Shown here in pieces: positions 11,130 to 23,253 of a stretch of DNA of 64,000 nt; the first letter of the stretch is position 1; the number at the start of each line of letters is the position of its first letter. Source of the DNA: Parasponia andersonii. Taxonomy: Eukaryota > Streptophyta > Magnoliopsida > Rosales > Cannabaceae. Made by a program: the position numbers and the translations under genes. A model generated the notes under the pieces. That model saw nothing but the letters and a program-made list of their open reading frames with translations, did not search any database and was not told where the DNA came from. Location: NCBI GenBank assembly GCA_002914805.1, contig JXTB01000024.1:1551319-1615318 (forward strand). Reading direction: 5' to 3'.

Positions 11130-14100
11130 TAAGTACAAAAAAAAATTGGTGTTTATTTTACCTACTTTGAGAAAATATTTTGACAACGTTTCATACTTTA
11201 GTATATTCTAAATTACCCCATTTTCCCTTATATATGAAAAAAAATAAAGTGTGAACTTTTAAACTTTTTGAGAAACTTACTTGATTATTTTGGAAAGTAA
11301 TTTAGAATTCTATAAAAATATCCCATCGTGTTTGGTTATAGTATGGATTAAGGCCTAAATATTTTATTAGTTTTGGAAAAAAAAAATTGACCGTGATAAT
11401 TTATGTATAGCCTCATTTATCTATTTACCAAGCAAGTATGGATTGCGAAATAAATGTCCATTTTGTTGATTGTGGGGAAACAAACTAGCATCTTTCCATG
11501 CATTCCTTGTTGATTTTAAATAAATGGTTATTATGTATAACTCAATTTTATAGATCGATGCTTGTGATTATTGGAGAGTTTTATTATATATATATGGAAT
11601 GAAACTTTTTCCTAAATATTGATATTGGGTTGTATCTAAATCCCTTATTTGGTTTAAATTATATATAATATGGTTATTATTATATGGTAAATGGTAATTG
11701 GAATGAGATCACTTATGGGTTTTACTTAAAGAGTCGTTAGGCTCTACTTCTATATTATAAAGGAATACTCGAAGTTTGGGTTTGGTTTACCCTTAGCCAA
11801 GGAGAAGCCATATTGTGAACTAGTGTAGTACTCCTAAGTCCCAACACTTTTTACATTCAATGTTTTCAAAAATATTTTTAAAAATATTTTTATTAAAAAT
11901 TGAAATGAGGTTACATGGGAGATAGGCGTTACTCGAAGATGGTATTAGACAACCTATTTTGTCAGAACCCTATTTCTAGGGTATTGAGTGTCGATTTTAG
12001 TAATATGCATATTTATAGGACATTGGATTGTGTCCATGGAGTTTTTTTTTATATCAAGGACTTATAGAGTCTTTGGATTAGCATCACCTTGGTTTTCGTT
12101 GATGAGGTTTTATACTGATTGAAATGATTTTGAAATTTCTCATGGTTTAGGTACTTGTATTTGAGGTTGAAATTTGCACTAATGTTTTGTGTTAGTGATT
12201 TCTAATTTGAGTGTTCTACCCTTGCATTTGACTAGAAGTGGTTTGTGGTTTATATTTTGTGTTGATCCTCACTCTAATCAGAGAATGGAAAATGGTTGTG
12301 AACCATTGAGCTTTCTTTGTCAGCTTCGACCTCTAAACTTATTTTTCTTATATGGTATAATATAAAGATCCTTGTTCCTCATCTTAAACTCTATTTGATT
12401 ATGTTTTGTGCTTGATAAGGGACTTCTGTTAAGAGTCATTGACTCGAAGATTATCTAAGACTAGAAACTAGTTGTAGACAAATGAGTATATCCTAGGAGA
12501 TTGTTGATCTAGTTTAATCAGGGGGATGGTGTTCTTATATCTGACATCTAGTCTATTAATCTAGTTTGGTGCCTTATAATCAGTGTTCGGAGTCCTCTAT
12601 TCTTGGTTTCTAGCCATGGTTATCCTTATCTTTTGATTACTCATATACTTGAGGTAGTCATTTCCAACCATGGGTATTGAGATTCTTATACCTACTGTTG
12701 AGCCACCTTATAATTTTGAATCTCCCTGAGCATGTCCTTATACCATACTATTATGTGGTTCGGTATGTTGGTGAGATTTTGGTACCAAGTGAGGACTATT
12801 TATTTCACACTTTCGTTAACTCTTGTTCGGCTAATATTCTTAAATTTTAGAGTCATGTATTCACTGTACTTCCAATGACTATTTCTTACAATCTTATTCG
12901 CATTCTCGGTTTGTACTTGAATTTTGGTACGAAATTCCTATAAGGAAGCGAGAATGTAAAAACCCAGTTTTTTAAGGGGTAAAAAGATCATTTGACCAGA
13001 TTTTTAAAAAAAAAAAAAAAAGAAATTAAGTAGATTATATATATACTTGTAGGTCCTCTCTTTCTCCTTCCCTCTTCCCGAGCTCTCTCTTATCTCTCTT
13101 GCCTCTCTTGCATGTGAAACACTGAGGACCAGCACCACCTCATCGACGGCACCTCACGGCGTTTAGGCCGCACCACCAGCCTCCGTCAAACGACCATCCT
13201 CTCACCAGCCACCAGCTGAAGTTTTAGCTTCTCCCACCACTTACCTTGACAGAAAAACGCCAAAGACAGTTGCAACTTTCATCACTCATCAGCAATGATT
13301 TCAGCAACGAAAGAATTAAAACTAGTGGCATTCGAATCCTCTCGTCACAAGCTTTTTCTAGGTATGTGTCTCGCGATCCCATTTTGCATGATTTGAAAGT
13401 TATCGTTTTTGGGTGTTCTGAGTTTCAAATTTTTGTTTTTATTATGACCGTTAGATTTTGTTTTTGTTGTAATTTTTGGAATGTACTCAAAAAATGGTAA
13501 AGTTTGATATATATATATATATATATTGACTATAATTGGTGACTGACACAAAAATCAATATCTAACGGTTTAGATTTTGTCTAGTTTTGTGTGACACCAA
13601 TATGGTATCGGTCCAGACTCGAATTGGTCGAGTCATATATCTAACGTAGCTATTTTGTACATTAGGAATTCAATAAATAGGTCCATTCATTGATTCAAAG
13701 CTCTGTTAAGAAGTTTATTTTTCCTAACTTAGCAATCCCTACGTGGAATTAGTTCTTGGCCCTCAGAGTGATCATCCAACAGTACCTTGAGCATCCAATA
13801 GTATGTTATCATTATTCTGGTGAGGTAGAGACTCTGTTACCTCTCTTTAATCTTGTTTTTTAATAAAACTTATTTTCTACAATACATGAGAACAAACATA
13901 ATTTTAGAACTTTCAAATATCTATGATGGAAATGAATAGTATGATTTATGTATTGGATTGCTTTGGGACTTTTCTAAGTATAGGTTATTTTTGGATATGT
14001 TAAAATAGGGCTGTTATGCTGTCCATTTATTTTCTATAAAATTTAATTAACCATTTTACTAAAAACAGAGCATCATTTGAATTTAAATTACTGTGTAGTT

Positions 14101-14458
14101 ATTTTTACATATTAGTTCAGAGTACACGTGTCATAGGATCACATATGAGTCTCTGGTTAGCATCATAGGAATTTTAGAGAGTGGTGTTGTGGGCCCACCG
14201 ATGGTGTAGAGTCCGTGAAACCGTGCGGGCTATTTCTTCTGATTACCTCCCTATTTTGCAGGCGTAGGCAATACGATTGGCTCTCCAAGTTTGGTAGGTG
14301 ATACACAGGTGTCTGCTCTAGTTATGGGCTAGGTGTCTGGCAGGCTGTATGGTACATGTAGTGCTAACACCCTGGTTTCCATTGATGAAAGGTGGTGAAC
14401 TCATGAGTATAGGTGGAATTGTGACATGTATTTATGGACTGATTGGTTTTCAGCATTA

Positions 14459-14765
14459 CAACAAAAAAGGCCTTTCAAGGCGCTTTACAAGTGTCTTGAA
14501 ATGCCTTTCACGGTGCCCACAAAAGCGCCTTGGTTCCAAGTGTCGTAAGAGGTCTTGGCTACCAAGGTGCTTATAAGGCGCCGTGGAAGGTCTACCAAGG
14601 CGCCTCGCAGGCGCCATGGAAGATATCTACCAAGGCGCCGTGAAAGGCATCTTCCACGGTGCCTTAAAAAGCGCCGTGGAAGATACATTTTACGGCGCCT
14701 ATAAGGTACCTTGGTAGACATCGTACGAAGGACCTTCCTCGGCGCCTTATAAGTGCCGTGGTATA
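14459..14765. repeat. Subterminal GGCGCC repeat array, left end
   Basis: Units such as AAGGCGCC, GGCGCCGTGG and AAGCGCC recur in both orientations, spaced about 20-30 bases. The GC content stands out sharply from the flanks. This is the typical place and form of TnpA binding sites. Frames at 14349-14721 are produced by the repeat and are not genes. Confidence 0.8.
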
Positions 14766-14953
14766 TAGTTCCAGGGGGTATTTGTAATGTATTTTTCTAT
14801 ACTACTCTCTAGAATTTTATAAATGTAATCCAAATTCATTACATATACCAAATATTTGAAATAAAATAGAGTATAAATATATATTTATATACTAATATTA
14901 AAATAACATAATAATTTGATCATAATCATATCCATATAGTCTATATAAACTAA

Positions 14954-14955
<2 letters not shown>

Positions 14956-14988
<33 letters not shown>
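14956..14988. repeat. (TA)n microsatellite
   Basis: A pure TA run inside the inner CACTA element, just beyond its left subterminal region. Confidence 0.9.
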
Positions 14989-14992
<4 letters not shown>

Positions 14993-15239
14993 TTTTCTAG
15001 GCCAAACTAACATGATCATCAAAGACTACATATAGTTTAAATAAACAAAGATTAAGAACCTCAAATGATAAATTATATTAGTTCTTCGACCCACTCTTAA
15101 AGAAGTCTATTGATATCATCCTTTATATAGAAATTTTGTCCATTAAACTACAAATTCAAATACCTTATTTGTTAAACAGTGATCAATCAAACTATAAATT
15201 AGAAGAGAACTACTAAAACATATGTTTATATACCATTGT

Positions 15240-18010
15240 GGTAAATGATTTAACATTGGCTTATTCAACGACTTCTCTTGTAAATTTATATATGTAGAAT
15301 CCACACTCAACATTTATCGGTTGTCTTGAGTACTATACATAAGCATAAAGTAAACATAAGTAATTTTAATTAATCTTCCACCCAACAAGTATTATTAATT
15401 AAAGTGTAGTACCTTTATTAACTCATAAACCGGACTATTTGGTCTTCCTTTCTTCCCTTTTTCAACATTATATATGTTGAATGCACTTTGAATTAGAAAT
15501 ATGCAAATACAATAAAAAAAGAATAGCAATAGCAATCATAAGTAAAAATACTATAAGAAACTAAACAATAACAAAATAACTAGTAGAGAACTTACTCGAT
15601 AATTGTTAAACCAATTTCGTCACAGAGAGCTAAGCCGAGAGGATCTAGAAACTATGCATAATCTTTGAGAGGATAAATGATAAGCAACTATCCTTACTCA
15701 TAAAATTGATGATAAAGATTATTAATAATGTCACAATTAACTTCATATAGGAAGTAGTTGATCATATGACAATTTGTTAAGTTTAAAGTCTTACCCATGA
15801 TTCCAAGGTATAATTAGAAATTGATGTTCATTCTCCATAGATAACATCCAGGTTGCTAAACTTATAGCACGATCCTCACGTGGACCACCTTCTGTAGCAA
15901 TTGCACTAGGATCCATGAACATATACCTAGCTTAATAGCCATATTCGGTTACTAAATGGTGTAAATGCCTACAAGTACAAAATACAATGTAAATTAAGTG
16001 TTGTATTATATAATTGCCAACTATAGATATATGTATATATATGAAGTTCTATATATATATATATAAAATAAACTTCTTACCTCATGTATAACGTAATAGG
16101 CACGGCCCCAATCTTTTGTAATGTGCAAAACTCAATTATATCTTCTTTGAATATGGGCAAACGAAAAGAATCTTCAAACACTTCTTCATCAAAGGGAACA
16201 TGAACAACAATATCTTCATTCACTTCTTGAAAGGTATTCAATAGTAATCTTATAGAAGCGGGTGCACCTTCAACAAATCTAAACTATGTTTGTGTAACAG
16301 ATTCCGCTTTCTTTCTTTATGGATGTACTATTTCTTGTGTTTGAGGTATCTGTGACTGTGAAAATTTATTCTTTCATGTTTCCTATTTATATCATTAAAC
16401 TCCTAAAATCCAAATAAATGAGAAATGTTAACTAACAAATTAATAATTCACATTAGAATTCAATAAAGGATGAATTTATTTGGAAAATAGATCTGCGTAC
16501 CAAATTATCTTCAAAGATGACAAGCATCTTAGGCCATGCAAGATACGATCAAAGTGCGTCACCTACCAACCTTGTATCATCATCTGGATTTGGAATAGGA
16601 ATTAGGATTGTAGCATCAAGAACAACCGCTACTGATACACGAAAATTATTCTCTCCCAATTCTTTACCGTGAATAATAGTTGATGAGGTTGACTCTTGTA
16701 TATGTCCTAAAGCAACAATGTTATCACGAGACCCCACTGCAAGCTTGCATGGTCAGTTCTACAATATAGAAAATCAAACACGATTTATAAATACAAGTAG
16801 GTAATAAACAAATAAGAAAAAAACTCATATAAATATACTTTTTTGAGTCGTGAAAATGTTTCTACAGCTACCATTAGATTCACATGTATCTCTTGTGGTT
16901 GCACTTCTTCCTTTTGAACTTCTGGTCGTGAAGGAGTTGTATTAGAACCACCAACATTACTTTGTTGTCCTACTTGAATCTTAGCAATTTCTGCTTTGAA
17001 CCGTTCTTCTTGTTCTTTAAGCATTTGTTGCATCTTGCATGTTTGTTCATCTTGCCATTGTTTCAAATCAAATGATTGTTGCTTCTTTGTTGGAGCAGGT
17101 TGATGAAAATATTGTCTGTGGCTAACGTGAAATCTCATTCCTCGTACACGTCCAGAATATTCAGGAGTGCCTAAAGCTATTGTTAAGATATTATTAGAAC
17201 CGTCTATCTTGATATTTTCTTCTTGGAACTGTTGATTATAATCTTCCTACAAAACATAAATAGAATTGAACATTAGACTATGCTATACTTTTAACAAAAT
17301 TACAAATTAATATAATCAATATGTTGTAATAGGCAACTTACAATTCTATCAACAATCACTTTGATTTCCTCAGTATGGCCTCTTTTTTTAGGAACACATC
17401 CTCTAATCCACAGCTTGGATCTATCAATATCACATCGAGTCTCGTCTTTTTGAGTCTTAGCTTCTAATCCAACATAACCCAAGCGAGACATACGATGTGG
17501 ATATTTATTTTGTGTTGCTCTTCCCAGTTGTACTTTCCTAGCTTCCTCCCATTCTGCGTTCACTCTTTTCTTAGCAAACTCATCCTAAACTTTAGGTTCA
17601 GTCCATAGTGCATATGATGCTGGAGGGTGCTCTAATAACTCTGGACAAGTATGTCTATACTCATAAATCAGTTCAGTTGTAATCCTAGACTTAAAATCTC
17701 TCCACATTTTCCCACAACTTTTTAAAGTTTCTTTTTTTTCACTTTGTAGTCTAATAAAAATGTTTCTTACAATGTAAAAGAAATAATGTTAATACCAAAT
17801 ATATATTCTAATAAATATGAAATAGAAAGATTCATGTTCGTACCAATATTATATGTTAGAGCTCATCTTTTAGGTCATTTGGTACAAGTGTCTAGTGATC
17901 AATGTTGACTGGGATCTTGCGACGAACCATAAGGCCACAAAAGCTCGCCAAATGTTTACCTTCATCCCAAGTTGGTTGTCTCCATTCATTTTACGCGGCA
18001 ACTTCTTTTT
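15240..18010 (-). pseudogene. Second CACTA gene: PF03004-like transposase part plus Ulp1-like peptidase exons
   Basis: Reading on the minus strand from 18010, a broken frame gives LASFCGLMVRRKIPVNIDH, then (17563-17300) HRMSRLGYVGLEAK, as in plant En/Spm second-ORF proteins (PF03004). A Gln-rich coiled segment follows at 17138-16880. Further exons, bounded by plausible splice sites, read FKEDIIEFCTLQKIG (about 16190-16120), FMDPSA (15902-15919), LDPL (15639-15651) and VECGFY (15294-15311). The last two resemble the Asp and Cys motifs of Ulp1/C48 peptidases; the His motif is not clear at an exon edge (WNHG). In-frame stops break several exons. In En/Spm the second product binds subterminal repeats; the peptidase-like part has no proven role here. 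Exon limits are approximate. Confidence 0.65.
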
Positions 18011-18310
18011 TGTTATCACTTCTTTTTATAATTAACTTCTTCATTTGAGTCATTCCTCTTGGTTTCTAATTGTATTTTCTTTCACCTTAACTACTTTGTA
18101 ATAGTGTAAATTGATAAACATCATCCGCACCTTCATTTTCCATGTCAATAATTACCTGTTAAATAATAAAACCACAAATATAGATAAAAAATTAAGATAG
18201 AAAATAATAAGCATGTAAACATAAAAGATAATATATTTAAAAAAATAATACATCAATCCATAAAGATATAAAAATGAAACAAAAAGATATAACTTATTTG
18301 ATTTGTACCT

Positions 18311-19254
18311 NNNNNNNNNNNNNNNNNNNNNNNNNNNNNNNNNNNNNNNNNNNNNNNNNNNNNNNNNNNNNNNNNNNNNNNNNNNNNNNNNNNNNNNNNN
18401 NNNNNNNNNNNNNNNNNNNNNNNNNNNNNNNNNNNNNNNNNNNNNNNNNNNNNNNNNNNNNNNNNNNNNNNNNNNNNNNNNNNNNNNNNNNNNNNNNNNN
18501 NNNNNNNNNNNNNNNNNNNNNNNNNNNNNNNNNNNNNNNNNNNNNNNNNNNNNNNNNNNNNNNNNNNNNNNNNNNNNNNNNNNNNNNNNNNNNNNNNNNN
18601 NNNNNNNNNNNNNNNNNNNNNNNNNNNNNNNNNNNNNNNNNNNNNNNNNNNNNNNNNNNNNNNNNNNNNNNNNNNNNNNNNNNNNNNNNNNNNNNNNNNN
18701 NNNNNNNNNNNNNNNNNNNNNNNNNNNNNNNNNNNNNNNNNNNNNNNNNNNNNNNNNNNNNNNNNNNNNNNNNNNNNNNNNNNNNNNNNNNNNNNNNNNN
18801 NNNNNNNNNNNNNNNNNNNNNNNNNNNNNNNNNNNNNNNNNNNNNNNNNNNNNNNNNNNNNNNNNNNNNNNNNNNNNNNNNNNNNNNNNNNNNNNNNNNN
18901 NNNNNNNNNNNNNNNNNNNNNNNNNNNNNNNNNNNNNNNNNNNNNNNNNNNNNNNNNNNNNNNNNNNNNNNNNNNNNNNNNNNNNNNNNNNNNNNNNNNN
19001 NNNNNNNNNNNNNNNNNNNNNNNNNNNNNNNNNNNNNNNNNNNNNNNNNNNNNNNNNNNNNNNNNNNNNNNNNNNNNNNNNNNNNNNNNNNNNNNNNNNN
19101 NNNNNNNNNNNNNNNNNNNNNNNNNNNNNNNNNNNNNNNNNNNNNNNNNNNNNNNNNNNNNNNNNNNNNNNNNNNNNNNNNNNNNNNNNNNNNNNNNNNN
19201 NNNNNNNNNNNNNNNNNNNNNNNNNNNNNNNNNNNNNNNNNNNNNNNNNNNNNN
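18311..19254. other. Assembly gap (944 N)
   Basis: Unknown bases inside the inner CACTA element, between tnp2 and the second gene. The hidden part probably holds the C-terminal half of tnp2. Long frames spanning it are meaningless. Confidence 1.
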
Positions 19255-20755
19255 TGATATTTTTCTTCCTTTTTCAATGTGAAGCAAGCAGGGGGTAAAT
19301 ATGTTCGCTTCTCCCCCACTTTAGGAGCTAACTCTTTTCAAACACCCATATCAACAAGATCCATACAGGCACCAATACTATCCTTATTCTTCCCTGGAAT
19401 ATTTAATAAAGTTCCAATTATACTGTCACATATGTTATTCTTAATATGCATGACATCTAAGTTATATCTCAGAAGTAAATATTGCCAATACTCCAACTCA
19501 AAGAATATAGATTTCTTCTTCCAATAACTCTTTGAGGTTTTTATAACCTTCATATTACTGCGTTTTTTTTTTCTTATTGATATCACTTATTTTAACCTTT
19601 CTAAGCTTAAATTCGAGCTTAGAGACTGCTTGTAGTATCTTTGTCTTAGTTAAAGGTTGTGGTGCCAATTCAAATTCTTGAGAACTATTAAATGTTTTTT
19701 TCCAATTTCTGTATACATGTTTGCGAGGTCTTTTCATACACAACCATGGAGGAAGAATATAGATTACAAGCATTACAGGCCAACAACTGTATTTGCTACT
19801 TAGAGTTGTATGAGGATTAATATCATCCACAGATAGACCAAGACGAAGATTCCTTGGATCACTTCCAAAAGAAGTCTATTTGTAATCTTTTATTTTCTAA
19901 GCAAGTAAATCGTCTGGATGTCTAAGTTTACCATTTCTATCCTCTCATTCGCATGCCATATTAGATCTTTAGCATGCTCACGATTTCAGAATAGACGGGT
20001 AAAATGAGGAATTAGAGAAATATACCACAAAACCTTAGCAGGGGTTCTAACTTTTACCTCTTTAGAATTCTTATTCTGTGCCACCTAGGCTCACCACATA
20101 CTGGACAACAAATTGTATCTTTAAATTTTTTTAGATATAAAATACAATCATTTGGGCAAGTGTGAATTTTTTCATATTGCATACCCAATGAGCATAAAGT
20201 CTTTTTGGCCTCATAAAAGGAAGGAGGCATCTTATTATTATTTGGCAATATCTCTCCTAGTAAAGCTAACAAGTCTTAAAAACTCTTATTACTCCATCTT
20301 TGTCTTGCTTTCAAATTATACAATTTCAATAATGCAGACAACTTTGTAAATTTCATACAACCCGGATAGATCGGTTTCTCAGCATCATTAAGTAATGATT
20401 GAAACTTAATAGGATCTACATTTGTTTCATACTGTACATCATCAATCATTTCAAAAAGATCATCATTTAATTCTAACTCATAATAATCTCTTATACTCTT
20501 CTTTGACGAAAATCCAGTACTTGGAACCTTTTCACCATGCCAAATCTATTGTTTGTAACTTTGATCTATTCCATTGAAATATAAGTGTTCTTTTATCTTT
20601 TTAACACCTATCTTTTGCAAATTTTCACATTTAATACACAGACATAGAATTAAATTAGAATCTTTGACATTTTCAATAGCAAACTCCAAAAAGCTATCAA
20701 CTCCTTTTCTATATTCAGTCGATAGTTTATCCGCTAATATCTATTCCTTATCCAT
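19255..20755 (-). pseudogene. tnp2-type transposase of the inner CACTA element, broken
   Basis: The start at 20755 gives MDKEQILADKLSTEY, the usual beginning of plant CACTA transposases (transposase-associated domain), with HLYFNGID and a WHGE-type site close by. Then come CPNDCILY and CCPVCGEPRW (20158-20090), YSCWPVMLVIYILPPWLCMK (19791-19729) and LDVMHIKNNICDS (19460-19422), all signatures of the tnp2 family (PF02992). In En/Spm this protein cuts and joins the element ends. Several stops and at least three frame changes break it, and the 3' part runs into the gap. It cannot make a full protein; a functional relative elsewhere in the genome would be needed to move the element. Confidence 0.88.
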
Positions 20756-22029
20756 TCTAAGCATAATTGAAAAAAAATTAAATAAATAAATAGACAACTG
20801 ATATCAAAAACTAACTAAATTGAGTACCATAAAAAATTGTATATAATCTCCCCTATTTCTAGCATTAACCAATTGAGTAACTAAAGCACCAATTATACAT
20901 TAACACTTATTTCAAATTATTCTTATATTTCTAAGTGCTACTAATTCAGAACTTAATTTATTCTCAAATAGTCTCATTTGTTACAAATAATTTGTCAATC
21001 AACCAAATATAACATATGACAGAACAATATCAACACAAATAATAAGATAAAACCAATGTGAAAGTGACATAAGTCAATAAAAGAAAAAAATTTGAGAAAA
21101 CATACCTCAGTTTGTTAATTCACAAGTAATCTAAGTACCCTAACTTCTACTAAAACCTATAAACAAATTAAAATGATAAATAAAATTAAACATTTATAAT
21201 CCACAATACTTTAAATTTGAAAATTCATATATTTAAAATAAGTATATATGCAAAATAAGAATTTTGACGACTAAAAAATTGATCATATCCAAATTAAGTA
21301 GTACTAAGTATCTAACATCAAATCTGTAGAAATTGAGAGAGTCTACCTCAATTTTAAATTTTTGTAACTAATGATCAACTCCACATGACTTCACCCAATT
21401 AAAAACATTGAATATATAAAATTCTAAAAAACTACACAATATTCAATTAAAATTGCATAAATTTGGATTAATTGATACTAAGGATGGAAATTAAAAAGCA
21501 TAACTTAATATATGATTTCTAGTAAATAAACATAAAATTGGTATAAATTCATATAACACACCTTCAATTTGAAATTTTTTATAACTAAATAAACTCACAT
21601 TTCACCTAAAATAAATAAAAAAAATAGCAACAAAATAATAATAAATTCGGATTAATTTTCACTTAAATAGCAAAACATACCTAAAAATAAGATTTCTAAC
21701 AAATCAATAGTCTAACTTGGCATTATAAGAGTAAAGATTATTAATGCATGCTTAAGATATTCACATTTGATAAATGAGGGTTCCAAATATAAACTCTTTC
21801 AAATATAACATAATACATAAAATTTCTACAAAATAATTGGTCAAAATTATGTTACGACAATGGGTAATCTAATTTTAGTGACAAAAACGAGTTCAAAAGC
21901 TTAAATATACCTTGTTTACCGGAGAAAATAGTGAAAATGGTAGAAGGAGGAGACTGTTGGCTATGGCTGGAAGTGAAGAGGGATCTGTTACTGGGCGATC
22001 GCTTTGGGGTCCTTTATATAGGGCCCCTA
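20756..22029. other. 5' non-coding region of the inner CACTA element
   Basis: Between tnp2 and the right subterminal array the sequence is AT-rich with no coding frame. It presumably contains the promoter and leader of the transposase gene (read on the minus strand), but I can point to no specific motif. Confidence 0.5.
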
Positions 22030-22256
22030 CCTCAACACCCAAAGAGCGCCGTTAATGATGGCGCTTTTTAGGCATCGTGCTATTGCTTCTGTCTATTACG
22101 GCGCCTTATGGGCGCTGTGAAAATTAAATACAACGGCACATTTTGGGCGCTGTTAAAGATGAGATACCACAGCACTTTTTAGGCGCCGTGGTATTACCTC
22201 CATCTATCATAGTTAATCACTTACCACGGTGCGTCCATACATGCGCCGTGATAGTA
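22030..22256. repeat. Subterminal GCGCC repeat array, right end
   Basis: GGGCGCTGT, GGCGCCGTG and GGCGCTTTTTAGGC-type units recur in both orientations, matching those at the left end of the element. This pairs the two ends and supports a single element despite the gap. Confidence 0.78.
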
Positions 22257-23253
22257 GATATTTTTAGTAGTGCAGATATCATATTTTCTATATATATATA
22301 CAAATAAATTATTAGTTTTCAGATATCATATTTTCTATATATCTATATATATGTATGTGCATACGGACTAATGATTTTGGATATAATGTTTTCATATACA
22401 TGTGCTTATATATATGGTTACATGCATATACATATACAGACTATCAATTTTGAAAATGGATATGTATAAGTATATACACATAGTTTTGCGAAAAGATATT
22501 TTTAGATTAAACTTATCATGAGAGACTTTCTATCACTAAAAAGGTTTTTAAATGAGGTAACAGTTTTTTTACTGAGTTTTCAAGCTCACTCTTTCTATTT
22601 TCCTTCCTTTTAGGTGGTTGTTCGTTCGAGTCAATTGTCTCGATAACTAGACAAGTCATTCGGCTTACGTATGCAGTCTTATTCCTATTCGTCTTCGTTT
22701 GGTCCTTATAACTTGTTTCATTTTTTTCATTTCTAACTATTTGCCAAGTCTATTGTTTATACTAATTGAATATATGAGGGCGTATTTTCTACTATTTGAG
22801 GATTTTGTGTATAAGCAGGACATCGTAGTTACCAATGAGCCTATTTTTAAAGTTTTAAGTACTTGGAATTTTGACAAAATTTGTAAGTTAAATTTTAGAC
22901 ATTCAATTTAAAGATTTGAAAAATATATTAAATCAACACCATATTTTCCTGATATTAAATTAGTATATCTATTTTTATAAATTAAACTAAATATAAATCC
23001 TCTTTTTATATAGAATTTCTAATTATTTGTAAACTAAAATGAAAAACCCAAATACTTGTTCTCCTCCAAATTTTGTAAATTCTTTATTTATCTTTATGTA
23101 CACTCAAAATTACCAAAAGTCACGGCCTTGGATTTTGAGTTATGACAAAAATACTTTCTGCTATAGGATATATATCCAAATATATATCTACTACCAAAAA
23201 CATACTTTTAGCTACTAAATTTTTTGTAGCTAAAATGATTTTTTCTTGTAGTG

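Larger units (their letters stand above)
9156..12954 (+). other. LARD-A internal region, non-coding
   Basis: No gag, protease, RT or integrase motif is readable in any frame. The sequence is nevertheless collinear with the LARD-B interior (38037-41716), for example around the CTAGTGTTGGGAAA block at 10637-10650 and the region before the 3' LTR. It ends in a purine-rich run (AAGGAAGCGAGAA, 12942-12954) immediately before TGTAAAAACCC, the expected polypurine-tract position. Confidence 0.75.
14454..22272 (-). mobile_element. Inner CACTA (En/Spm) element with decayed transposase genes
   Basis: The left end reads CATTACAACAAAAAA and the right end, on the opposite strand, CACTACTAAAAATA. CAG is duplicated on both sides (14451-14453, 22273-22275), and removing the element restores the LTR. 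At about 7.8 kb it is in the normal range for a CACTA element. Its genes lie on the minus strand in the usual order, tnp2 first (toward 22272) and the second gene after it. Subterminal arrays contain many GGCGCC-type repeats. A 944-base gap hides part of the coding region. Stops and frameshifts make it non-functional as it stands. Confidence 0.92.
6825..23147 (+). mobile_element. LARD-A: non-coding LTR retrotransposon, complete ends
   Basis: Two direct LTRs (6825-9155 and 12955-23147, the latter split by a CACTA element) begin TGTAAAAACCC and end in TGACA. The flanks are AAAAT on both sides (6820-6824, 23148-23152), a 5-bp target duplication. A primer-binding site like the initiator tRNA-Met type follows the left LTR, and a purine-rich run precedes the right one. 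The 3.8-kb interior has no gag or pol, which fits a large retrotransposon derivative (LARD). By eye the LTRs match at roughly 80-85% over a 125-base sample, so the insertion is old. A second copy is at 35854-42342. Confidence 0.9.
12955..23147 (+). repeat. LARD-A 3' LTR, split by a CACTA element
   Basis: The LTR runs 12955-14453, is interrupted by the CACTA element and one copy of CAG, and resumes to 23147. Without the insert it is about 2371 bp, close to the 5' LTR. The resumed part (22276 onward) aligns with 8233 onward of the 5' LTR. Confidence 0.88.
3904..23253. mobile_element. Outer CACTA (En/Spm-type) element, non-autonomous, interrupted
   Basis: The left end reads CACTACAAGAACA and the right end, on the opposite strand, reads CACTACAAGAAAAA. 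The 3 bases outside each end are AAA (3901-3903 and 23254-23256), the 3-bp target duplication usual for CACTA elements. Subterminal DNA is rich in short TAGC/GCTAC-type repeats next to both ends. Without the nested LARD-A (6825-23147) and one copy of its 5-bp duplication the element is about 3.0 kb. I see no transposase in that remainder, so it must have been moved in trans. Orientation is not determined. Confidence 0.85.

Noticed and set aside
14349..14721. Frames of 75-78 codons rich in Arg, Leu and Pro
   Set aside because: They come from the GGCGCC subterminal array of the inner CACTA.
18253..19319. Long open frames on both strands across the N run
   Set aside because: They consist of unknown bases read as X; only the real tnp2 and second-gene pieces on either side are informative.
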